64,000 bases of DNA, taken from Isoetes taiwanensis (taxonomy: Eukaryota; Streptophyta; Lycopodiopsida; Isoetales; Isoetaceae). The stretch spans positions 5,958,775 to 6,022,774 of the forward strand of contig JAJEKV010000013.1 in the NCBI GenBank assembly GCA_021234155.1, in the 5' to 3' direction. Shown here piece after piece: positions 1 through 10,039 of the stretch (positions are counted from its first letter, which is position 1; the number at the start of each line of letters is the position of its first letter). A model generated the notes under the pieces. That model searched no databases. It was not told the origin of the DNA and saw nothing but the letters and a program-made list of their open reading frames with translations. Both the position numbers and the translations under genes were made by a program.

Positions 1-520
1 GTCGATCTTGTTGACTTGGCCTTCGCCCATGCCTCTCTCCTCATGGAAGTGGCCTCTTTTCATAGGGAACCATCCACTTAGTTCTCCTGAGCGGGCTCGT
101 CATGTCCGAGACTGGCAGCTTGGGGGCGTGCCTGAGCACTAGCCTAAGACTGGGTCTGGGCCTGGGCTTGAGCTGTGGCTTGAGGGATGTCTCCATCCAA
201 GTGGGGGTCTGGGTAGGGGGTACATAAGTGCCCATTGTTGTTTGAAGTTCACAAGGTCAAGGGGCGAATTATAAATGCACAAGGAGTACTTAGGAGTTCA
301 AAGATTAAAAGCAGAGCATAAAGAACCCACGCCCTCTTGGTTGGCATGGGGGTTCAACCCTATGGGGGAGGGGAGGGGGTGGGGGGTGGAGGTGGGTTCA
401 GTGCGGCTGTTGCCGGAATTCTTTTGGAATGGGAAGGATTTGGGAGGCCCATCCATGGTTGATGCAGCAATCTCTTGGCTTTGAGCCTACTTGAAGCCTA
501 AGCCACAGTGAGACACACCA
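1..520. other. No recognised gene; possible retroelement debris
   Basis: I see no supported gene here. A minus-strand reading frame at 41-235 encodes a Pro/Lys/Arg-rich peptide that could be a retroelement remnant, but it has no motif I can name. The interval is G-rich around 365-400 and leads into the minisatellite. Confidence 0.3.
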
Positions 521-523
521 CAC

Positions 524-860
524 GCTTTTTGATGGTATGAGAATGTGGACACACCATGGCCTAGAGAGAGAGGATGAAGCTCGAAGCCTAAGATACAGTG
601 AAACACACCACGCTCTTTTGGATGGTACGAGAATGTGGACACAATCAAAAGCACTTTTGCATGGTACGAGGATGTGGACACAATCAAAAGCACAGTCACG
701 CACTTTTTGATGGAACGGGAATGTGGACATAATCAAAAGCACCTTTGCATGGTATGAGGATGTAAATCAAAAGCACAATCAAAAGCGCAGTGACACGCTT
801 TTTGATGCACACACTTTTTGATGGTACGAGAATGTGGACACAATCAAAAACACGATCAAA
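524..860. repeat. Degenerate minisatellite, about six units of 35-45 bp
   Basis: Units share the core GATGGTACGAGAATGTGGAC followed by ACAATCAAAAGCAC. Copies begin near 526, 610, 653, 700, 745 and 806, with variable spacing. Each complete unit starts with CTTTTTGAT and ends with ATCAAAAG, so it contains a short inverted repeat. The repeat creates spurious long minus-strand frames. Confidence 0.8.
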
Positions 861-1019
861 AGCGCAATCAGAGTTGCCTTTGACCAAAACCCTAGAGAGA
901 GAGAGTGTGCCTAAGGGGCCCAAGGAAACAAAGAAGGAAAGGTTGTGCAACAAGATAGCAAGCACAAGTGAGGGCCAATGCTAGAGAGACAAAGTGCAGC
1001 AGCTATATATGCAAAGTGA

Positions 1020-1116
1020 CTTGTATAACGTCTTCTAGATCTGATGGTCTCATAGACGTGATTTATAAAATATTTCATTTGCATCTCCCTCCCTCCCCCC
1101 CCTCCCTCTCTCTGCG
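1020..1116 (+). mobile_element. LINE 3' end with pyrimidine tail (copy A)
   Basis: This is the 3' terminus of a LINE family seen several times in the window. The diagnostic motif is TCTGATGGTCTCATAGAC, then ATTTATAAAATATTTCATTT, then a tail of CTCCCTCCC and CTCTCTC. The coding part of this copy is not recognisable upstream. The tail abuts directly on the coding region of another LINE piece at about 1117. Confidence 0.65.
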
Positions 1117-1499
1117 CTGGAAGCAAGAGTTTGCAAGCTATGTGATTATGATAAGGTGGAGGATGAACCCCATGTGATCCTTCATTGTCCGACATACTCT
1201 CGCATTAGAAGTAACTTTGGGATTGTTAACTACAATAATGCTGCCTATCCAATGAGGAGATTTCTTGTAGCAGTCCTCAAACATAGAACACGTTCTTAAA
1301 AGAAATCGATAGAAAAGAAATTGTAAACGACAATGAGGGGGAAGAGACTAATGCATTCTTATCTGAGGATGCATTAGATGATATCTTTTATAATTTTGAA
1401 TGTATAGTTTGAATGCTAGAAGACATGATGGTCTCATAGACATGTTTAATAAACATTTCATTTCATTTCATCTCCCCCCCAAAAAAAAAAAAAAAAAAA
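1117..1499 (+). mobile_element. 5'-truncated LINE (copy B): zf-RVT end, 3' UTR and tail
   Basis: The first 100 bp encode the C-terminal zinc-knuckle of a LINE ORF2 product, readable as KLCDYDKVEDEPHVILHCP, the Cys-x2-Cys...His...Cys pattern of zf-RVT. Stops follow, then a 3' UTR carrying the family motif GATGGTCTCATAGACATG, TTTCATTTCATTTCATCT and a C/A-rich tail ending in a poly(A) run at about 1481-1501. Nothing 5' of the zinc knuckle remains. The 5' truncation point lies exactly at the tail of copy A. Confidence 0.7.
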
Positions 1500-2232
1500 A
1501 ACAGGCCCCCCGTGTAACAACTGGTATGGTGAGGAGTGCAAGGCAAAATGATAGAATTTTAAGAAGGACAAACTTGAACATAGATGCACGATAAGAGTTT
1601 AGTGAAGAGAAAATGGAGAATGTTTATGCAGAAAAGCCAGGAGGCATTAGGATATGAGCTGTTGGAAAATCCAAAGAAGTTTTGGTCAAAATTGAAGGTG
1701 AAAAAACAACATGATAACAGGCTAGACAGGAATGCTCTAATGCAGCAGATAAAAAAGCTATATAAAGTGGAAGGGATGAATGATGCTATGGATATAGGTT
1801 ATTTGCAACATTAATGGAATGCCAGATCAACAACTGAGCGAAAGATAACAAGGTGAGAGCACATGGATGGAGGGGGTTTAAACCTAAAACATCAAACACT
1901 GATCATCTTGTTACAATAAGGGCAGTTACATATTTCATTAAGAAGATTGACTGTCGCGAAAAAGCATATGGGAATACATGCATCATATTGGAGTCCCTAC
2001 ATGGCTTATAAACGTAGTGGCAATACTGTATGAGCGGATAATAGTGCAGTTATCATTTTTGCTAAATTTAAAATGCAGTGAGGAGGTGTTTATTAATATT
2101 GTGGTGAAGCAAAGGTGTCCATTATCGCCCATATTGTTTGGTATATATAGATCAGTTGGAGGCATGGCTATAAGAACATTGGGGGGGGGGAGGGAGGGAG
2201 GAGCCGGGGAATGGAACTAGCATTGCAAGATA
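1500..2232 (+). mobile_element. 5'-truncated LINE (copy C): EN-RT linker and partial reverse transcriptase
   Basis: The piece begins right after the poly(A) of copy B. It encodes the linker between endonuclease and reverse transcriptase (for example FWSKLKVKKQHDN near 1680-1720). The RT palm then follows, with the block VVKQRCPLSPILFGIY at about 2100-2147, the family's GVKQGCPLSPTLFGIY. Several stops and frameshifts interrupt it. It stops just before the expected YADD catalytic motif at about 2232, where another repeat begins. Its best match in the window is the LINE at 26.2-27.7 kb. Confidence 0.7.
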
Positions 2233-2440
2233 CATATAACTTTCCTAACCAACATTCGCTTAATCAAATAGGCAAAATCGTTTAGACCTTTATGAGTAGT
2301 CGCTTCTACCCATTTGCGCTGATGTCTTGAGAATGCGACACCAAGATCTACTCGAGCGGTCTCCCATGGGTCTGTTACAATCTCTCCCACTGGAACTACA
2401 CTCGTCCTCAAACCACAACATCCCATCCAACGATATCCAA
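2233..2440 (-). repeat. Dispersed repeat, LTR-end or SINE-like (copy 1)
   Basis: About 200 bp are shared with 9244-9465. On the minus strand both read GACCCATGGGAGACCG, then TAGATCTT, then ATGGGTAGAA and GACTACTCATAAA. The reading frame is partly conserved between copies but no protein family is evident. In both copies one side joins LINE reverse-transcriptase sequence. Confidence 0.6.
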
Positions 2441-2447
2441 ATATGTA

Positions 2448-2565
2448 GCAAAATAACAGGGGGTTATTTTTGTATTTTTATACACTTTTTAACATGGTTT
2501 TCATATGATTTGGCGATCGTATTGAATGAGCTGTACTAATTAGTACTTCTAGAGTGCGCATTGTA
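2448..2565 (+). repeat. 110-bp dispersed repeat R110 (copy 1)
   Basis: It is shared with 5922-6036 and 62616-62731 in the same orientation. Conserved blocks in order are ATAACAGGGG, a T-run, TTTTTATAC, CATGGTTTTCATATGATTT, a GCGTATT-like block, GTACT, and TCTAGAGTGC. All three copies lie upstream of host-gene fragments on the + strand. I do not recognise it as part of a known element class. Confidence 0.7.
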
Positions 2566-3398
2566 TTTTGTTATCAAAAAATCCATGTTGTAATGGTCTA
2601 CCCCCTTCATTTTCCTATTTCGTTCCATCAGGCATGCAAAGCTCGAGCATTTTTGTATTAGGGTTTTGAACCACCTCTCTTTTCTCTCGACCTTAAAATT
2701 TTTTTTAAGGACGCTTCTGTGATCTCTGTTTAGGATTGGCTTCCATGATTTTTGTGTGGTGGCTTCCAGAATAAACCCCAGGGATTTTGCAGGGTTGAAT
2801 TTATTACGGCATGCACACAAGTCCACGAATTTGCAGGGCCGGACTTGGTTTGCTACAGTTGCCTTCTTTTGTTTAGGAGGTGGACCCGAAAAGGATTGGG
2901 GCCATTATGCAACGTTTAACCGGCACCAGTAGAAGCACGCCTCGGCTATGTTCTGTCGCAAGATACCCGGATAGGCGGTGTCGATCGTGGGTCCAGAAGG
3001 AAACATGAGCTTTTGGGATTTTGATTTCATGTGTTGTTTAGCAAGTAATTAAATGCAACGAGCTTGCTTTTCGGTACTTTCAGAGCTTGAAATTTTTGGG
3101 TTTTAGGTCTCTGGCAGCAAGGGTTCTTCGCACTTTCAAGCAGTTGAAGACCAGCTTCCTTGGTTTAGAGCTTAAAGACGATCTTGGGTGTTGATTATTA
3201 AGTAAATTGGATGCTTGGAAAAAAACGTGTCTATGGTGTGAAGCCATGGCGAAAAAAGACTTTCGTAGGTATTTTTTAGCTATTTTTATGACCTACATGA
3301 GCTCCACGGGGCGGCATGCGAGCTAAGAGCATTGCTAAGAGTAGCCCATTGTGGCGGAAGATTTATCTATAGCAAAATCAACGACTTTGTTCTGAGCT
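2566..3398. other. No gene recognised
   Basis: I found no supported coding region. A minus-strand frame of 96 codons at 2536-2826 overlaps the R110 repeat and resembles nothing I know. The interval may be 5' flank of the gene fragment that starts near 3399. Confidence 0.3.
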
Positions 3399-4058
3399 AT
3401 GGCAAGTTTTCTGCGCAAAAGCAAGGCCGCGGCCGGCGAAGAGCACCCTATGGATCCTCATCCTCGTTCTCGGCCTCGCATCACGAGCCCCCTCGATAAA
3501 CTCAAGATCTGCTTGGTTTTTTTCGGATCGTGTGGCTCGATCCGCAGGTGGAGATTCGGCATTGGCGGGGCCGTTGCTCACATGTTTTCTCAAGAAGGTG
3601 CCACTGCTTGCTATCACTTATGTCCCTCGAGTTTGAAGAAAAGGATGCTATGCGGCCGGTTGCTAGACTTTCCTTCTACTTCGGTACTTTTCTCATATCT
3701 GGTTTTCTCGGTTTTATCTCATTATTTGCAAAAACAAGGGCGCATCACGAGGCTCTACAAGGGCGCATGCAGATTTTCGTCTCAAAGCAATCAAAGTGTT
3801 GATATTCGAGCAAAAATCTATGTCTGGCTATGTTCTGGCGAGTTTGGAAACTTAAGCGACCTTGTGGAAATTAGGTTGAGTGCCAACATGCTTAATGGTA
3901 AGATATCACGGGTGTTTACTGACCTAAGACATCCTGAAGTTCTTGTATTTTCTCAATGGATTTGTTCCCAAAGGGTAATTTGCATCAAACATCACCGCAC
4001 GATAGGTATGACTACATTGTGGAGCAAGAGCGGTACGATTCTCGGCAAAGAAAAATAA
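3399..4058 (+). pseudogene. Unknown N-terminus followed by an LRR fragment
   Basis: A 219-codon frame is open here. Its first third (basic, Pro-rich) is not recognised. Residues about 147-175 read EFGNLSDLVEIRLSANMLNG, the leucine-rich-repeat pattern of plant receptor kinases. Only about one repeat is present, with no kinase domain, signal peptide or intact LRR array, so this is best read as a captured or decayed LRR gene fragment. An overlapping frame at 3530-3802 contains a short hydrophobic helix whose meaning is unclear. Confidence 0.45.
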
Positions 4059-4140
4059 GAGCATTTTAGCTTCAAGCACGAACAGTACTTATTTTTTTGT
4101 GGAGAACTTTATGCATTCTTTTTTAAAGGGAGTCATTTGA

Positions 4141-4311
<171 letters not shown>

Positions 4312-4532
4312 TGAACACATTTTTGGTCCCCAGCAACAGATGCAAATGCTAGTTATCATCCGGATTATTGTTGCCATTACTTTTCTATTTGTATTTCCTC
4401 TTTATGAGATTAAACATGTTCTACATATCGCCATATGGTTCTGAAGCGCTTGCCATGGTACAAGACTTGTTGTAACAAATCGGATCCGTTCTTTCTTATC
4501 GATCTTATAGCGAGCAACGGTTTGAAAATTCG

Positions 4533-5926
4533 TCCACTATGGCGGGCTGGGAACAAATGCAACACATATACGAACCTGGTTTGTATTCTCTTCCTCCATC
4601 TCTTATTCCGTTGTTTACGGTAGCATCCGCGGGTTATCGAGGCTTAGTGTAAGACTCATGCAAGGCTGCCATAACATGATTCTTTAGATGAAAAAATTGC
4701 AATCTTGGCACCTTAAGAAGAGGTGCCATTATGATTTTAAATCGTATTTTCCTCTTTGATCCTATGAATATTTTTGATCTACACAAATGCCAATGCTAGT
4801 TATGACTCTAAACTTGTATATTGTGGGTTGAAGATGATATTGTGGGTTGTATATTGTGGGTTGCGCTAAATTCTTGTATTGTATAATATTATACATTGGT
4901 ATGAATATTATATATCTAATTCTATGCAATGTTTTTCGTTTCCATAATTTGAGCACCTCTACCATCCTTAAGGCCACAGAAGGGAACAAAAAATTTTTAC
5001 AGTTAACGAAAACCATTAACACAAAACTAACATTATTAACACAACCATTGCATTTGACACATTTAAATTAAAATCCCCCTTAAACCCCCTTTGGTTTGGG
5101 TGCATATTCACACGGGGGTTACGTAGGGCAGCGAGAGCCTCAAAAAATTTACAATACATGTACAAAATTAACACCATTAAGTACATTCTCTCAAACCTTA
5201 TAGTATTTTGCAAACCTTAATATACAGTATACAAAAACTTGTACATGCATACCCCACAAACGAGGATCGCTATGTACGGTCCAGATTTTGGAATAAAGGG
5301 CAAATATACCCATCCGACAGCTCTCGTTGCCCGAAGTAACCCCCCGTGTGAATATGCACCCAAACCAAAGGGGGTTTAAGGGGGATTTTAATTTAAATGT
5401 GTCAAATGCAATGGTTGTGTTAATAATGTTAGTTTTGTGTTAATGGTTTCTGTTAACTAAAAAATTTTTTGGCCCCTTCGGGGCCTTAAGGATGGTAGAG
5501 GTGCTCAAATTATGGAAACGAAAACATTGCATAGAATTAGATATATAATATTCATACCAATGTATAATATTATACAATACAAGAATTTAGCGCAACCCAC
5601 AATATACAACCCACAATATCATCTTCAACCCACAATATACAAGTTTAGAGTCATAACTAGCATTGGCATTTGTGTAGATCAAAAATATTCATAGGATCAA
5701 AGAGGAAAATACGATTTAAAATCATAATGGCACCTCTTCTTAAGGTGCCAAGATTGCAATTTTTTCATCTAAAGAATCATGTTATGGCAGTCTTGTATGA
5801 GTCTTACACTAAGCCTGGATAACCCGTGATGCTACTGTAAACAACGGAATCAGAGATGGAGTGAAGAGAATACAAACCAGGTTCGTATATGTGTTGCATT
5901 TGTTCCCAGCTCTGCCATAGTGGCAT
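4533..5926. repeat. Large imperfect palindrome 1 (arms about 600 bp)
   Basis: The left arm (about 4533-5135) is mirrored by the right arm (about 5325-5926), with a spacer of about 190 bp. Matching ends are CCACTATGGCGGG at 4533 and its near-complement CTGCCATAGTGG at 5926. The inner part (about 4970-5490) is homologous to the centre of palindrome 2. The outer arms (about 437 bp each) are unrelated to palindrome 2. Arm identity is high, with scattered substitutions and small indels. Confidence 0.85.
4970..5490. mobile_element. TIR transposon core at the centre of palindrome 1
   Basis: The core is bounded by an A/T palindrome block (AAAAAATTTTT next to GTTAAC) and GGCC-rich ends. Just inside are TTTGGTTTGGGTGCATATTC and CACACGGGGG, mirrored on the other side. 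The non-inverted centre (5140-5320) aligns with 8780-8945 of palindrome 2 and encodes nothing obvious. It behaves like a non-autonomous TIR or foldback element of about 500 bp. Confidence 0.65.
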
Positions 5927-6036
5927 TATAACAGGGGGTTTTTTTTTGTGATTTTATACGTTTCTTGGCATGGTTTTTATATGATTTCATAGGCGTATTG
6001 CACGAGGCATACTAATCGGTATATCTAGAGTGCACA
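5922..6036 (+). repeat. 110-bp dispersed repeat R110 (copy 2)
   Basis: It starts at the very end of palindrome 1 (GGCATTATAACAGGGGG) and ends at TCTAGAGTGCACACTGG. It shares all blocks of the family and lies about 150 bp upstream of the lectin fragment. Confidence 0.75.
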
Positions 6037-6194
6037 CTGGATTCATATATTTGAATGGCATTTTATCTATGGTTTTGCAATGGTTTTGCCTTGCATGTTT
6101 TTGTTCCTTAAAAACTTAATTAATTTAATTTTATGAAGGCCATGCAAGCAACGAGGCATTCAACTTTAGGGTTCATCTTTAGGGTTCGTGAGTG

Positions 6195-6450
6195 AAGGAA
6201 GGAAGGAAGGAAGGAAGGAAGGAAGGGAGGGGATTTATAGGAGAGATACACGGTGCATGGTACATTTCAAATCTGATGGAGATTTAGTCCTTGTAGACCA
6301 AGGATCAGTAATCTGGTCTACAAATTTTGCAAGCAAGGATGTGCAGGAGATCCGAATGACAGACAGAGGGTCCTTAGTACTTATGCATGCATTTTTCCTT
6401 TCATTGGCTTCTTCGGCGCATTTGCCTTTTTATTGTACCCATTGAGGGAT
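6195..6450 (+). pseudogene. B-lectin (G-type) fragment, upstream half
   Basis: The translation reads SDGDLVLVDQGSVIWSTNF and then IRMTDRGSLVLM, the bulb-type mannose-binding lectin repeat of S-domain proteins (DGxLVL...G.VIWSTN...). It is preceded by a short GGAA microsatellite (6198-6230). The lectin reading stops near 6385 and is followed by antiporter sequence. A further part of what looks like the same protein family resumes at about 7641. Confidence 0.6.
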
Positions 6451-6484
6451 GTGTTACATCCCATTGCCCTAGCAGATTCATTCA

Positions 6485-7640
6485 TTGTTACTCACGGGTC
6501 CTCGATTTTTAAGTCCCATAGCCATTCTTGGATCACGGTCATTTGCATTGTTGTATGTAATGGCGAGCTTTTGGGGCGATGTTGTGGTTTCCGATTCTTT
6601 TAAGGGGTTTTGCAAATCGGTAAGTAGTACAATTGACTATCTGGAGATTAGAGATTTTTTTTTTTTCTCGAAGAATTCTCCCTTGATTACCAATTTGTTG
6701 ATGAAGCAAAACAATTTTACCCTCTGTTTGGATTGGGGGCCAATATTGCTCGGTCTTCTCGGTAGAAACGATGAAATATTTTTCCGACTTAGAGTCCAGT
6801 TGGGTCCTATTTGTGACGGATGGGCCATGTCTCTCGAAAGGAATGATGGGGCTGGTGGTAATGCTAGGTCCGGTAATCATGGTATTTATTGGTGGGTGAA
6901 CAAGTTTGTCCTCAACGATCCCACTCTATCCAAAACAAAGTTGAAGCTAGAAAGAAGGTAAGTTACCGAATGAAATTGGATTTTTTTTTCCCATCGCTTA
7001 ATCTCTGGTGATGACGAACTTCTGTGTATTTTTTATGAAATTTTTGATGAAATATGTGGGAATTCTACAGAAGGATAAGCCCAAGCTAACTATGGTGGAA
7101 AGTGTGAAATTTTTATTGAGCTCAAGATATATCAGAGACCCGGCTACTCTGGTGGTGGCATATGGCATAAGCATTAATTTGGTAGAGGTGACATGGAAAG
7201 GAAAACCAAAAGCTCAAGTAAGTATTGTTCAGAATTTTTTCAAGCGGTCATGTTGTAAAATAGTAAAGGTTATATGTTTGTGGAGCAGTTTCCAAGCCCA
7301 AATGAGTACTCTGCATTTATGGGAGATTTCTCAACACACACTGGGATTGCAACCTTCACAATGATCCTCTTGAGTCGCTAAGCGTTATATTCGAAAAAGT
7401 ATGGATGGGGTGTGGCTGCCACCATTACTCCAACTGTGTTGCTCATAACTGGAGTTGCCTTCTTTGCATTAGTGTTATTCAGTGCTCCTCTGACTCCTTT
7501 CCTTGGAAGCGTCAGCCTTACTCCACTTCTAGCAGCTGTCTATGTAGAGGCTTTGCAAAACATCTTTAGCAAAAGTGCCAAATATAGTTTGAATCCATGC
7601 GAAGAGATGGCATATATTCCCTTGGATGTCACAACCTTAT
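6485..7640 (+). pseudogene. Plastidic ATP/ADP antiporter (NTT-type) pseudogene
   Basis: The family exchanges cytosolic ATP for plastid ADP across the inner envelope. Recognisable blocks in order are SPIAILGSRSFALLYVMASF (6500-6560), FRLRVQLGP and DGWAMSLE (6780-6840), YWWVNKFVLNDPTL (6880-6930), SSRYIRDPATLVVAYGISIN (about 7113-7173), VEVTWKGKPKAQ (7180-7217), FPSPNEYSAFMGDFST (7289-7336) and KSAKYSL (7570-7590). An intron at 7218-7288 and a probable one at 6958-7070 keep consensus splice ends, so this is a DNA-level copy, not a processed retrocopy. Frameshifts near 6840 and 7370 and loss of the N-terminal transmembrane segments show it is broken. It sits between two lectin fragments. Confidence 0.85.
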
Positions 7641-8123
7641 TGGATATGGAGCTATTCTCGCATGGATGATACAGCTTCTTCTGTAGCAAAAAACATATCA
7701 TCTGTAGCAAAAAACATATCATCTGGCACTATATTTTTTGCACTTTGTTTGGACAATAGGACTGGAAACTATAGTTTAGATCTTAGGCTTGATAATCCTG
7801 ACCCAGCAAAGACTCTTCTCAACAAATGGGACATGCTCAATGCAACCAAATGCCAAAATCTTAATCCTGGACATAGAAGAATTCAAGCATTTCAAGATCT
7901 AGAAGCAGTTCCATATGCAACTTTTTTGAGATTAGAAGCAGATGGAAATGTGACAGTGAATTGTTGGGATGGACAGAAATATGATTGGAGTGTCTTCGTA
8001 TATGAGGTTCTTCGCAGATCCTTGAGAAAAATGATTAAAAAAATTGCTAATTCAATTTTATTATCTTTTGAGTTTGTTTACAAGATGCATGAACTTGAAC
8101 TGTTACATGCTTCAAAGCCATAG
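7641..8123 (+). pseudogene. Lectin/EP1-like glycoprotein fragment, downstream half
   Basis: The frame contains NRTGNYSLDLRLDNP, then YATFLRLEADGNVTVNCWDG and DWSVFVYEV. This matches the second half of B-lectin/EP1-like S-domain proteins, where FLRLxxDGN is typical. The fragment starts immediately after NTT sequence at about 7627-7640, near a local 24-bp duplication (AGCAAAAAACATATCATCTG twice at 7685-7730). No kinase domain or complete signal peptide is present. The family call rests on pattern recognition only. Confidence 0.5.
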
Positions 8124-8478
8124 AATGGCTACGAACTATATCGAGTATGATGTTATCCACTATTTCATTATGATGATACTGCTTCCTAGAAAGCAAATAT
8201 AGTGAACAGAACTTCCATGCGTCTGTAAATGCATATTTATGGCTTAAGACCTATGCTGGATATGGAACCAGTGTATGTTTTCTCTAAATTTAGTTTAAAT
8301 ATTTATTATAGTAGAGAGACCATAATATTATTTGAACTATGAAGTTGCCCTAATGACATGATAGCCAGATTATTTGTTAGCCATTATTATGAAGTTCAAA
8401 TGCACTATTATTCTCTAAATATTTCAGGGTTTCCTTTGTATTCTAATGTCACCCTCACAATGACTTTAATTATTTGAT
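8124..8478. other. AT-rich spacer, no gene
   Basis: I see no coding or structural feature between the lectin fragment and palindrome 2. Confidence 0.4.
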
Positions 8479-9243
8479 CTACTTGCTTATTATACATTGT
8501 ATTGTATCATAGAAATGCCTATTTAAACATATCTACGCCATCATTACAATTCGGGCCTAAATATGTTCTTTATACAACAACACATATAACACATATGACA
8601 CATATAATTACAAATGTTTTCTAGTTCATTCATCAATTCTTAGGGGGCCCAAAAATTTTTGGGTTAACACACAAACCATTACATCTAACACTCTAAAATT
8701 AAACCCCCCTTCAAACCCCCCTTTGGTTTGGGTGCATATTCACACGGGGGGTGACGTAGGGCAGCGAGAGCCCCTATAATTATGTTTTGCACGTACAAAA
8801 TCAACACCATATAGTATATTATCTCAAATCTTAGAGTATTTTGTAAATCTTGTTATACAGTATAGCAAATTCCATACATCTATACCCCACAAATGAGGAA
8901 CTTTGTGTACGGTGTAGATTACAGAATAAGGGGTGAATATGCCTATCTAACAGCTCTCGTTGCCCGGAGTCACCCCCCGTGTGAATATGCACCCAAACCA
9001 AAGGGGGTTTGAAGGGGGATTTAATTTTAGAGTGTCAGATGTAATGGTTTGTGTGTTAACCCAAAAATTTTTGGGCCCCCTAAGAATTGATGAATGAACT
9101 AGAAAACATTTGTAATTATATGTGTCATATGTGTTATATGTGTTGTTGTATAAAGAACATATTTAGGCCCGAATTGTAATGATGGCGTAGATATGTTAAA
9201 TAGGCATTTCTATGATACAATACAATGTATAATAAGCAAGTAG
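8479..9243. repeat. Large imperfect palindrome 2 (arms about 300 bp), same transposon core
   Basis: The left arm (8479-8776) is mirrored by 8946-9243, ending with CTACTTGCTTATTATACATT and its complement. The core (about 8643-9083) has termini GGGGGCCCAAAAATTTTTGG followed by GTTAAC and shares TTTGGTTTGGGTGCATATTC and the spacer with palindrome 1. The outer arms (about 160 bp each) are perfect or near-perfect inverted copies of locus-specific DNA and do not match palindrome 1. Confidence 0.85.
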
Positions 9244-9465
9244 AGTCATACTTACCCCTATGGAGACTCGAACTTGAGCCCATTCGAGTCCTGTTCTGAT
9301 ACCAAATGTAATATTCCTAATCGACATGCCCTTAACCAACTGAGTAAAACTGTCTAGATGTTTATGAGTAGTCGTTTCTACCCATTTATGCGGATATCTC
9401 GAAAATGCGACACTAAGATCTACTCGAACGGTCTCCCATGGGTCCATTACAATACACACTTATAT
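9244..9465 (-). repeat. Dispersed repeat, LTR-end or SINE-like (copy 2)
   Basis: It is homologous to 2233-2440. On the minus strand the distal part contains TTTGGTATCAGAACAGG, close to the TGGTATCAGAGC primer-binding site complementary to initiator tRNA-Met used by many plant LTR elements, preceded by ATTACA, a possible LTR end. The same stretch also contains ACTCAGTTGGTTAAGGG and AAGTTCGAGTCTCC, resembling pol III A and B boxes but 74 bp apart. Either an LTR plus PBS fragment or a tRNA-derived SINE fits. It is cut by palindrome 2 on one side and by a LINE on the other. Confidence 0.5.
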
Positions 9466-10000
9466 TGTTGTTATATATGTAGAGGACATTATCCTTTTCT
9501 TGGGGAGTGCCAACAAGATGCAAAAGCACTGAGATGCGCTCGCCAATTCTGTGATACCACTAAAATGAAGGTAAATTTAAATAAAACCAAAATATTAATT
9601 TTGGTACTAGGTCACGTGATTACCAATTTTATTATAAAGAAATGCAGGTGGAGATTGCAAATATTATAAATATTTGGATCATGTAGTAGACCACAAATAT
9701 GGTTGGAATGTTGTAGTTAAGCAAAGAATAGATGCTGGGACAAAAGCACTTTATGCATTATAGTATTATATGGATGTGAAGCTTGGTCGAGATTGTCACT
9801 AGAATTTGGAAACGGGTTGAAAATATTCAAAAGAAACTTTTGCTTACAGAATTGTGTGTCAAAATGCAAACTCCCTTCCGGATGATATTGGTTGAAGCCA
9901 GAATAAGACCATTGGAATTGAAAGCCGTGTTCCAGATATTGAAGTATCTGAAAAGATGCAAGTCATGGATCAGAATAGGTTGTTGCACTCCCCCCTCTTA
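9466..10000 (+). mobile_element. LINE reverse transcriptase fragment (copy D)
   Basis: The piece starts at the catalytic YADD region (degenerate, IYVEDIILF) and continues with FCDTTKMKVNLNKTKILI and later IVLYGCEAWS, typical of this LINE family. Frames shift several times. The 5' side is the dispersed repeat at 9244-9465 and the 3' end fades near 10000. It starts almost exactly where copy C at 2232 stops, in terms of protein position. Confidence 0.65.
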
Positions 10001-10039
10001 ACCCCCCATATTACTATTCATCTCATCTGAACCTTTCCT

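Noticed and set aside
6485-7640. Processed retrocopy of the NTT gene
   Set aside because: The intron at 7218-7288 (and probably one at 6958-7070) is retained with consensus ends.
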